From Nocardioides conyzicola (GTDB taxonomy: Bacteria > Actinomycetota > Actinomycetes > Propionibacteriales > Nocardioidaceae): a stretch of 64,000 nt of DNA. This document shows positions 24,906 through 32,100 of the stretch, piece after piece (position 1 is the first letter of the stretch; every line of letters begins with the position of its first letter). The stretch lies in contig NZ_BAABKM010000002.1 of NCBI RefSeq assembly GCF_039543825.1, positions 248,001 through 312,000 of the forward strand, given 5' to 3'. The notes beneath the pieces were generated by a model. It did no database searches. It was not told the origin of the DNA and worked only from the letters and a program-made list of their open reading frames with translations. Both the position numbers and the translations under genes were made by a program.

Positions 24906-25325
24906 ATGTCCAAGCAACTCCTGCTCGCACTCGGCGCCGGTGGCGCCGTCACCGCAGCCGTCGTCGCGTCGGCCGCCAGCATCGGATCGGTCAACTCGAC
25001 CGACCTCGGAGCCGGCACCACGGTCGTCGCCAGCTGCGACTCCAGCATCGACGTCGACTACACCACGTCGTACGACAGCACCGAGGGCGGCTACAAGGTC
25101 GCGACGATCACCCTGTCCGGCCTCGCCGCCGCCTGCATCGGCCAGGACGTCACTGTCACCGTGAAGGGTCCGGGCGCCTCCAGCAACGCCTCCCTGGACG
25201 AGGTCGACGGCACGGTGGCGAGCGACAGCGGAACCCCCGCTGCCGCGGTGAACCTGGAGCTGACCCCCAGCACGACCGTGATGGCCGCGGACGTCACCGG
25301 GCTGGCTGTCGTCATCTCCGGCTGA
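24906..25325 (+). CDS. Small secreted protein with SipW-type signal peptide
   Basis: 139 residues. The N-terminus MSKQLLLALGAGGAVTAAVV..ASAASIG..NSTDLGAG resembles SipW-dependent signal sequences of TasA/camelysin-like proteins, with likely cleavage after ASA near residue 23. The mature part is small, Ser/Thr/Val-rich, beta-strand-like, with just two cysteines (C44, C77), a probable disulfide. A dedicated signal peptidase gene follows after 18 bp, so this is probably its substrate, perhaps a fibre or matrix subunit. No exact family is recognised. ATG 24906 chosen because the signal peptide begins there. Confidence 0.75.
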   Translation: MSKQLLLALGAGGAVTAAVVASAASIGSVNSTDLGAGTTVVASCDSSIDVDYTTSYDSTEGGYKVATITLSGLAAACIGQDVTVTVKGPGASSNASLDEVDGTVASDSGTPAAAVNLELTPSTTVMAADVTGLAVVISG

Positions 25326-25343
25326 CCCCGGCCGACCCACCGC

Positions 25344-27263
25344 GTGGTCGAGCTGGAGATCCGGACCAGGCGGCGCAGACCGTGGCTGCGCCGCCTCTTC
25401 AGCCTGCTCAGATGGTCCGGCACATTGCTCGTCCTGGTGCTGGCGATCCCCACCCCGTGGGGACCGCCGCACCTCGGGGTCACGGTCGTCTCGGGGCAGT
25501 CGATGCTGCCCACCTACGACCCGCAGGAGCTCGTCGTCACCTGGCGGGCCGACGACTACCCGGTCGGGACCCCGATCGTCTACGGCATCCCGGCCGGCCA
25601 GGCCGGTGCCGGCCTCAACGTCGTGCACCGCGTGGTGGACACCGGGCCCGACGGCACCCACATCACCCAGGGCGACAACAACGACCATGTCGACCCGTGG
25701 CACCCGCGCAACAGCGACATCCGCGGCAAGGTCGTCGTCCACGTCCCGCAGGGCGGCAGGATGCTGCGGATCCTCGGCTCACCGCTGATCCTCGCCGTCC
25801 TCGCCGGGATCATGACGGCCGCCGCCGTGCTCAAGCGGAAGGACGACGAGGACCCTCCCGACGACAGCTGGCGCGGACCGCGCAGGCGCAAGCGTCACCG
25901 TCGCAACACCCCGAGGGTGATGCCGATCGCGTCCCGCGCCGTGGCCCTCGCCGCGGTCACCGGACTCGTGGTCACGGCGGTTCCAGCACGGGCCGCCGAC
26001 CTCGGCGACATCGAGGCCGCCGACCTCTTCGCGAGCACGACGGCCGCGTCGGTCGCCCAGAACCCCGTCTCCTACCAGCAGACCCTCACGAGCGAGACCG
26101 CGACGTCGTACTGCGCGACGGTGGTGGTGACCAACCACTCCGCCCAGGCGGTGCAGTGGGAGGTCAGCCTCAACATCTCCCAGGCGCCGTACAACGCCAC
26201 GACGATCGCGTCGTCGTACAACGCCACGACCGTCAGCTTCAGTGCGACCGTGTGGCGCGTCCGCGGCGTCGACTGGAACGCCGCACTGGGCGCCGGCCAG
26301 TCCTACACCTGGGGCTACTGCGCCAACCGGCCGGCAGGCAGCCTGACCGACGCCAACGCCTCTGTCAGCGTCACCAGCTCCGACCCGCAGTCGTACTGCG
26401 CGACGGTCACCGTGTCGACGGCCGCCGTCAACTGGGTCCACTGGAAGGTCACCATCGGGCACAGCACGTCCGGCGTCACCGACCCGGTCTACTGGCTGGC
26501 GGCCGCGCCCACCAACATCAACAACTCCGCGACCGTCTCCTTCGACGCCGGCACCGGCACCTGGGTGGTCCAGGGCAGCGGCAGCAACGAGTACGTGAAG
26601 TCGGGCACCGACGCGACGTTCGGCTACTGCGCGCCGACCGCCGCAGCGGCGCCGTACACGGACGTGACCCCCACCGTGACCCTCAGCAACCAGGACTCGA
26701 CGAGCTACTGCGCGGACGTCACGGTCTCCACGACCTCCACCACGTGGATCAAGTGGCGCGCGACGATCGACCACACCACGCCCAACCTCACCGCCGCGGT
26801 CTACTGGCTCAACGCGGCGCCCACCGACCTCACCAACGTCTCGTCGGTCGGCTTCAGCGCCACGACCGGCGCCTGGCAGGCCGGGGGCGTCGCCTTCAAC
26901 AAGCTGATCAAGGCCGGTACGCCGGCGAGCTGGCGCTTCTGCGCGCCCAAGAACACGACCGGCGACATCTACACCGACGCGACCGTGAGCGTCTCCATCG
27001 CCAGCGACTGGGGTGCCGGCTACTGCACCAACGTCACGGTCTCGACGACCTCGACCGACTGGATCACCTGGCGCGGGACGATCGACCACACCACCCCTGG
27101 AGTCTCCGCGTCCAGCTACTGGCTGACCTCGATCCCGTCGAGCTACTACGGGGTCGAGTCCATCTCCTTCACGGCCGGCACCGGCACGTGGACGTTCAAG
27201 GGGCTGTCCTACAACTCGCAGATCAAGGCCGGCAGCCCGGTCACCTTCGGCTACTGCAAGTAG
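25344..27263 (+). CDS. Signal peptidase I (SipW/ER type) fused to a second signal peptide and four CBM2-like repeats
   Basis: 639 residues in one uninterrupted frame from a GTG. Residues 1-191 are an S26 signal peptidase: TM about 24-40, catalytic Ser53 in SGQSM, His95 in VVHRVV in place of the bacterial Lys, GDNND at 110-114, TM about 145-163, then a cytosolic basic stretch (RRKRHRR). Residues 193-217 are a second export signal ending AVPARA before ADLGD. Residues 240-639 hold four modules, each bounded by two Cys: 257-326, 352-429, 456-533, 561-638. The last three have an identical 77-residue spacing. Their pattern (YC..VTVS..W..W..TIDHTTP..YWL..GTW..IKAG..FGYC) resembles CBM2 folds. Topology is self-consistent. 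An internal GTG/ATG at 25917/25920 could start a separate protein. Confidence 0.85.
   Translation: MVELEIRTRRRRPWLRRLFSLLRWSGTLLVLVLAIPTPWGPPHLGVTVVSGQSMLPTYDPQELVVTWRADDYPVGTPIVYGIPAGQAGAGLNVVHRVVDTGPDGTHITQGDNNDHVDPWHPRNSDIRGKVVVHVPQGGRMLRILGSPLILAVLAGIMTAAAVLKRKDDEDPPDDSWRGPRRRKRHRRNTPRVMPIASRAVALAAVTGLVVTAVPARAADLGDIEAADLFASTTAASVAQNPVSYQQTLTSETATSYCATVVVTNHSAQAVQWEVSLNISQAPYNATTIASSYNATTVSFSATVWRVRGVDWNAALGAGQSYTWGYCANRPAGSLTDANASVSVTSSDPQSYCATVTVSTAAVNWVHWKVTIGHSTSGVTDPVYWLAAAPTNINNSATVSFDAGTGTWVVQGSGSNEYVKSGTDATFGYCAPTAAAAPYTDVTPTVTLSNQDSTSYCADVTVSTTSTTWIKWRATIDHTTPNLTAAVYWLNAAPTDLTNVSSVGFSATTGAWQAGGVAFNKLIKAGTPASWRFCAPKNTTGDIYTDATVSVSIASDWGAGYCTNVTVSTTSTDWITWRGTIDHTTPGVSASSYWLTSIPSSYYGVESISFTAGTGTWTFKGLSYNSQIKAGSPVTFGYCK
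25917..25922 (+). other. Possible internal translation start (GTG-ATG) for the repeat protein
   Basis: In-frame GTG and ATG fall exactly where the second signal peptide begins (V192-M193). Only a weak GAGG precedes them. If used, the locus would encode an independent 446-residue secreted repeat protein besides the fusion. Confidence 0.35.
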
Positions 27264-27266
27264 CCG

Positions 27267-28703
27267 TCAGTAGAAGCTGTAGCGGGCCAGCGGCTCGACC
27301 AGCTGGCTCTCCTCGTAGGACAGGTGCGAGGTCATCGTGTCCGAGAGGAGGTCCACCGCCTCCCGCAGCCGCGCCAGGCCGTCCGGCTCGGACACGACCG
27401 CGACCAGCGCTCGGTCGACCCCGTCGAGGACCCCCGCGATCACGTGGTGCTCCTCCTCGAGCCGGTCGATGACCGGCACCAGGCCGGCGTCGCTGGCGCG
27501 CAGGTGCGGGAACATCGACGTGTCCTCGATGGTGTGGTGCGTCGTCACGACCCGGCAGTAGGACTGGCAGTAGGCGCCGAGCGCCCAGTCGTTCTGCCGC
27601 ATCGTCATCGTGTTGATCAGCGACCGGGCCGCGCCCGCGTCGAGCGTCCCGGCCTCGACCTGGGAGATCAGGTCGAAGAGCTGCTCGAGCTCCGAGCGCA
27701 GGTGGTCGTGCACGTCGACGAGGTGCTGACCCGTGGCCCGCTCCTGGGCCGACCAGGCCAGCGGCGGGTGCGGGGAGTCGTACGTCGGACGGGTCGACTC
27801 GTCCCAGGGCGACACGCCGCTCCGGCGTACGCCGTCATCGACCGTCGGTCGAACGGCGTCGCCGGATCGCACCTCGACCGGCTGCGGTCCCGCGGGGCGT
27901 GGCGACCCCGCCCGCTCGGCCGCCACCAGATCGCGGACGGCCGGAGCGACGTCGGTGCCGAACCGCTGGATGGTGGCCGGGTCGTCGCCGGCCACGATGA
28001 ACGTGCTCGTCCCGTGGGTCAGGGTCAGCTCGGCCAGCCACTCCGGCCAGCCCGGGTCGCCGGACGGGTTGACGTTGTAGAGGCGCCGCACCTGCGCCGG
28101 GGTCCGACCGGCGGCGAGCGCGGCCTCGTCGATGCGCGCGTTGCGCTCGGCCAGCTGCTCGGGCGGGACGTAGGACTGGCTCGGCAGCCAGCCGTCACCG
28201 ACCCGACCGGTCAGGGCCAGCATCCGCGGCCCGATCGCGCCGACCCAGATCTCGACGTCGTGCAGGGGCGCGGGGCCGGCGCGCCAGGTCTGCTTGATGA
28301 TCTCGATGCCGTCGTCGAGCGCGGCCAGGGCCTCCCCCGGCGTACGACGCGGTCCGCCGGCGGCGACGATCGCGTCCCAGAAGGCGCCGGCGCCGATGCC
28401 GAGCTCGACCCGGCCGCGGCTCAGGACGTCGAGGCTCGCGACCGTCTTCGCGAGGACGTACGGCGGCCGCAGCGGCAGGTTGCTGACGTTGGTGGTGACC
28501 CGCAGCGACGACGAGCGGGCCAGGATCGTGGCGATCAGCGCCCAGGCGTCGAGGAAGCGTGCCTGGTAGGGGTGGTCCTGGATCGTCGCGAGCTCGAGCC
28601 CGGCCGCCTCCGTGAGCAACGCGAGCTCCACGACCCGGTCGGCGCCAGCGGCGTCCGGGGTGAGGAAGGTGCCGAACTGGAGTTCCTGGCCGTAGTCGGG
28701 CAT
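27267..28703 (-). CDS. LLM-class flavin oxidoreductase fused to a hemerythrin domain
   Basis: 478 residues. The N-terminal 300 are a luciferase-like TIM barrel (LQFGTFLTPDAAGADRVVELA, TIQDHPYQARFLDAW, TTNVSNLPLRPPYVLAKTVASLDVLSRGRVELGIGAG in part). A Pro-rich linker follows to about residue 330. The C-terminal domain has all hemerythrin di-iron ligands: HLVDVHDHLRSELEQ, TTHHTIEDTSMFPHL, EEEHHVIAG, SHLSYEES. The pair may couple F420- or FMN-dependent chemistry to O2 or NO sensing. CACAAT ends 6 nt before the ATG. The stop lies only 3 bp from that of the fusion gene. Confidence 0.88.
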   Translation of the reverse strand: MPDYGQELQFGTFLTPDAAGADRVVELALLTEAAGLELATIQDHPYQARFLDAWALIATILARSSSLRVTTNVSNLPLRPPYVLAKTVASLDVLSRGRVELGIGAGAFWDAIVAAGGPRRTPGEALAALDDGIEIIKQTWRAGPAPLHDVEIWVGAIGPRMLALTGRVGDGWLPSQSYVPPEQLAERNARIDEAALAAGRTPAQVRRLYNVNPSGDPGWPEWLAELTLTHGTSTFIVAGDDPATIQRFGTDVAPAVRDLVAAERAGSPRPAGPQPVEVRSGDAVRPTVDDGVRRSGVSPWDESTRPTYDSPHPPLAWSAQERATGQHLVDVHDHLRSELEQLFDLISQVEAGTLDAGAARSLINTMTMRQNDWALGAYCQSYCRVVTTHHTIEDTSMFPHLRASDAGLVPVIDRLEEEHHVIAGVLDGVDRALVAVVSEPDGLARLREAVDLLSDTMTSHLSYEESQLVEPLARYSFY

Positions 28704-28719
28704 GACCCCATTGTGTCGG

Positions 28720-29706
28720 TCACGTGCGCGGCCGCCGCAGCCGGACGACCAGTGGCGCGAGCACGAGGGCGACGAGCGCGGCCACGCCGATGCCGAGCGC
28801 CGTCTCGAGGACCCGCTCCCAGAAGCGCGAGCGGGCATCCTCCGGGTCGGTGGCGAGGAGCAGGACGAACACCAGGAACGTCGTGTACGCCGGGGTCAGG
28901 TACCAGCGACTGGCAGCCGTTGCGGTGGCCGCCACGACGACCAGCGCGATCGCGGCGCCGAAGACCCAGGCCGGGGCGTCGGTCGCGACCAGGCCGATGG
29001 CCAGCAGCGCGCCGACCACTACGTCGGCGATCCGGTCCACCGACCGCATCCGCTGCACGTCCGGCACCGGACGCATCACGATCAGCCCGGCGATCACCGG
29101 CCAGCCGACGTGCTCGAGGTCGAGCCCGAACCCGATCGCCGCGCAGACCGCGCCCGTCGTACCCGCGAGGAGGCCGAACCGCGCCATCACGGCGCGGGTC
29201 GGGGCCGGAGGCGCTGCCGCAGCCGATGCCGGAGGTCGCTCGGGCCAGCACGTCGCAACCAGGAGCGCCCAGGTCGAGCCGAGGACGAGGGTCAGGCCCA
29301 GGTCCCAGGAGCTCCGGACCCCGGGGTAGCTCAGGCCCGCTCCCATCAGGGGCAGGCACAGGCTCAGCACCAGCGCACCCGCGGGCTGGTCCGCGGCGAC
29401 CCGTCCTGCGAGCACGGCGACCACGAAGAGGCCGGCGACCGCGAGCGGGGGCCAGACCGCCAGCGCGGACCCCAGCACGATCGAGGCGCCCGCGAGGTAG
29501 CCGACCACGGCGGCCCGCAGCCTCCCACGACGTCGCGGCGCCAACGGCAGGATCCCGGCCGGGATGACCCCGACCGCCAGCAGCGCCGCGAGCTGGACGT
29601 CGTGCACGGCGACGGCCGCGGCCGGGAGCGCCAGGAGGAGCCCGCGGAGTGCGCCCGCTCCCTCCCACCTGACGGCAGGCGGGGCGGAGGAGGGAGCCGT
29701 CGTCAC
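28720..29706 (-). CDS. FUSC-family aromatic acid exporter-like membrane protein
   Basis: 328 residues from a GTG, preceded by TAGCGT 7 nt upstream. Two sets of hydrophobic helices (about 18-140 and 165-320) separated by a hydrophilic Ala/Pro-rich loop form the duplicated FUSC half. The second set contains GWPVIAGLIVMRPVPDVQRMRSVDRIADVVVGA, typical of the family, with key Arg/Asp residues. It lacks the large cytosolic domain of long FUSC proteins. Substrate unknown. Divergent from chaA. Confidence 0.78.
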   Translation of the reverse strand: MTTAPSSAPPAVRWEGAGALRGLLLALPAAAVAVHDVQLAALLAVGVIPAGILPLAPRRRGRLRAAVVGYLAGASIVLGSALAVWPPLAVAGLFVVAVLAGRVAADQPAGALVLSLCLPLMGAGLSYPGVRSSWDLGLTLVLGSTWALLVATCWPERPPASAAAAPPAPTRAVMARFGLLAGTTGAVCAAIGFGLDLEHVGWPVIAGLIVMRPVPDVQRMRSVDRIADVVVGALLAIGLVATDAPAWVFGAAIALVVVAATATAASRWYLTPAYTTFLVFVLLLATDPEDARSRFWERVLETALGIGVAALVALVLAPLVVRLRRPRT

Positions 29707-29713
29707 GATCGCG

Positions 29714-29719
29714 ACGCTA
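29714..29719 (-). promoter_or_regulatory. -10 box TAGCGT of the FUSC gene
   Basis: TAGCGT on the minus strand ends 7 nt before the GTG at 29706. Confidence 0.5.
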
Positions 29720-29772
29720 GGTCCACGCCATTGTCGGGGAGTCACCCGACGCGGGTGAGACATCGCGGTCCG

Positions 29773-29778
29773 TAGGGT
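29773..29778 (+). promoter_or_regulatory. -10 box TAGGGT of the ChaA-like gene
   Basis: TAGGGT ends 7 nt before the ATG at 29786. Confidence 0.55.
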
Positions 29779-29785
29779 TGCGGCC

Positions 29786-30919
29786 ATGAGCACGAAGAGA
29801 TCCGCCTGGCTCAGCTGGACCACCCTCGCCCCCGTCGCCGCCCTCGTGGTGCTGGCGCTCGCGTGGGGCCGCCACCCGGGCACGGTGGCGGCGGTCGCGG
29901 TCGGGATCTTCCTGATCGGCGCCGTGCTGTCCGCCGTGCACCACGCCGAGGTGGTCGCGCACCGGGTCGGCGAGCCCTTCGGCTCGCTGCTGCTCGCGGT
30001 CGCCGTCACGGTCATCGAGGTGGCGCTGATCGTGACGCTGATGGTCGGCGGCAGCGGCGACACGTCCGCCCTGGCCAGGGACACCGTCTTCGCCGCCGTG
30101 ATGATCACGCTCAACGGCATCGTCGGGCTGTCCCTGCTCATCGGCGCGGTGCGCTACCGGATGGCGGTCTTCAACCCCGAGGGAGCCGGCTCCGCACTGA
30201 TGACCGTCGTGGCGCTCGCGACCCTGACGCTGGTGCTGCCCCGCTTCACGACGTCCCACCCGGGGCCGGAGTTCTCCTCCGCCCAGCTCACCTTCGCCGC
30301 CGTGGCCTCGCTGGGTCTCTACGGCATCTTCGTCTTCACCCAGACCGTCAAGCACCGCGACTTCTTCCTCCCGGTCTCGACCGGCCCGGGCTCCGGCTCC
30401 GTGGACCGCCCGGTCGACGGGCCGGTCGACCTGGACGGCGACGGGCACGCGGACCCCCCGAGCGACCGGGCCGCGCTGGCCAGCCTGGCGCTCCTGCTCC
30501 TCGGCCTGGTCGCCGTGGTCGGGCTGGCCAAGGTCGAGTCCTACCCGATCGAGGACGGCGTCGACTTCCTCGGCTTCCCGCACTCGTTCGTCGGTGTCGT
30601 CATCGCCCTGCTCGTGCTGCTGCCGGAGTCCATCGCGGCCGGCCGGGCCGCCGCGCGCAACCGGGTGCAGACCAGTCTCAACCTCGCCTACGGCTCGGCG
30701 ATGGCGAGCATCGGCTTGACGATCCCCGCCATTGCGATCGCCTCGATCTGGCTGGACGGCCCGCTGGTGCTCGGCCTCGAGCCGACCCAGATGGTGCTGC
30801 TGCTGGTGTCGGTGATCGTCTCGGTCCTCACCGTCGTGCCCGGCCGGTCGAAGTCGCTGCAGGGGTTCGTGCACCTGTCCCTGCTGGCGGCCTTCGTCTT
30901 CCTGGCCATCAACCCGTAG
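29786..30919 (+). CDS. chaA: Calcium/sodium:proton antiporter, ChaA type
   Basis: 377 residues with 10-11 helices. The two alpha-repeat motifs of CaCA antiporters are visible: HHAEVVAHRVGEPFGSLLLAVAVTVIEVALI in part (near 52-85), with catalytic Glu, and VLLPESIAAGRAAARNRVQTSLNLAYGSAMASIGLTIP in part (near 280-315). An acidic cytosolic loop (DLDGDGHADPPSD) between the halves could sense Ca2+. It exports Ca2+, Na+ or K+ in exchange for H+. Convergent with rodA. Confidence 0.9.
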   Translation: MSTKRSAWLSWTTLAPVAALVVLALAWGRHPGTVAAVAVGIFLIGAVLSAVHHAEVVAHRVGEPFGSLLLAVAVTVIEVALIVTLMVGGSGDTSALARDTVFAAVMITLNGIVGLSLLIGAVRYRMAVFNPEGAGSALMTVVALATLTLVLPRFTTSHPGPEFSSAQLTFAAVASLGLYGIFVFTQTVKHRDFFLPVSTGPGSGSVDRPVDGPVDLDGDGHADPPSDRAALASLALLLLGLVAVVGLAKVESYPIEDGVDFLGFPHSFVGVVIALLVLLPESIAAGRAAARNRVQTSLNLAYGSAMASIGLTIPAIAIASIWLDGPLVLGLEPTQMVLLLVSVIVSVLTVVPGRSKSLQGFVHLSLLAAFVFLAINP

Positions 30920-30938
30920 CGGAGTCGCCGCTGGGTCG

Positions 30939-32099
30939 TCAGGATCGGACGAGCACCCGAGGAGCGGTGCCGAGCCGAGCCGCGGGAGCGGCGTTGGCGC
31001 GCAGGTGGATGTTCTGGAGCAGCCCGATCGCCAGCATGCCGGCGAACATCGAGCTGCCGCCGTACGACACGAACGGGAGAGGTACGCCGGTCACCGGCAT
31101 GATCCCCAGGCACATCCCGATGTTCTGGAAGGCCTGGAAGCCGAACCAGCAGGCGATGCCGGCCGCGGCCAGCCGCCCGAAGACGTCGTCGGTGCGGACC
31201 GCGATCGCGAGCGCCCGCCAGATCACCACCGCGAGCAGCGCGATCAGCACGCCCGCGCCGATCAGGCCGAGCTCCTCCCCCGCGACCGTGAAGACGAAGT
31301 CGGTGTGCTGCTCGGGGACGAACCCCGCGCGCGTCTGGGAGCCGCTGAAGAGGCCCTCGCCGGTCAGCCCGCCGCTGCCGATCGCGATGCGCGCCTGCTC
31401 GACGTTGTAGCCGGCGCCGCGCGGGTCGAGGTCGGGGTTGGTGAACGCGAGGAAGCGCTCGATCTGGTACTGCTTCAGGAAGCCGCCGGCCACCGCGGCG
31501 ACCGCGGCGGTCACGCCGCCGGCGGCGAGCAGCGCGAGCCAGCGGCGCGGGGCACCCGAGACGGCGACGACGCCCAGCACGGTCGCGGAGAGCACCAGCA
31601 TCGTGCCCAGGTCGGGCTGCAGCAGGATCAGCACGGTGGGCACGCCGGCGATCACCAGCATCCCGACGACGTCGCCGACGCTGCCGCCGGCGCGACCCCG
31701 CCGTGCGTCGGCGCGCTCGGCCACCCACAGCGCCATGCCGACGACCACCGCGAGCTTGGCGAACTCCGACGGCTGGATCGACATGCCGCCGAGCTGCAGC
31801 CAGGACTGGGACCCGTTGACGGTGCTGCCCATGGCCAGCACCAGCACCAGCCCGACGACGGAGCCGAGGTAGACGAGGGGGGCGATGATCCGCACCCACC
31901 GGTGGTCGGTGGCCAGCACCAGGACCATGAGCACGAGCCCGATGACGACGTTGACGAGCTGCTTGCGCAGGTACGCCGTGGTGTCGCCGCCGGTGAGGTC
32001 CTCGCGGTGGCTGGTCGCCGACCACACGAGCAGCGTGCCGAGCGTGACCAGCGCCAGGACGGCCAGCGTCAGGATCCAGTCGAGCCGGGGCACCTTCAT
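30939..32099 (-). CDS. rodA: Peptidoglycan glycosyltransferase RodA
   Basis: 386 residues, ten helices, SEDS family. Motifs: WSATSHRED, the catalytic-loop region ASEF-like IQPSEFAKLAVVV, LLQPDLGTMLVL, and the late VPLPFVSYGGSS segment with conserved SYGGSS. RodA polymerises lipid II for lateral wall growth with PBP2. It ends the mreBCD-PBP2-rodA operon, and only 1 bp separates it from the PBP2 gene. Gene order distinguishes it from FtsW. Confidence 0.95.
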   Translation of the reverse strand: MKVPRLDWILTLAVLALVTLGTLLVWSATSHREDLTGGDTTAYLRKQLVNVVIGLVLMVLVLATDHRWVRIIAPLVYLGSVVGLVLVLAMGSTVNGSQSWLQLGGMSIQPSEFAKLAVVVGMALWVAERADARRGRAGGSVGDVVGMLVIAGVPTVLILLQPDLGTMLVLSATVLGVVAVSGAPRRWLALLAAGGVTAAVAAVAGGFLKQYQIERFLAFTNPDLDPRGAGYNVEQARIAIGSGGLTGEGLFSGSQTRAGFVPEQHTDFVFTVAGEELGLIGAGVLIALLAVVIWRALAIAVRTDDVFGRLAAAGIACWFGFQAFQNIGMCLGIMPVTGVPLPFVSYGGSSMFAGMLAIGLLQNIHLRANAAPAARLGTAPRVLVRS

Positions 32100-32100
32100 G

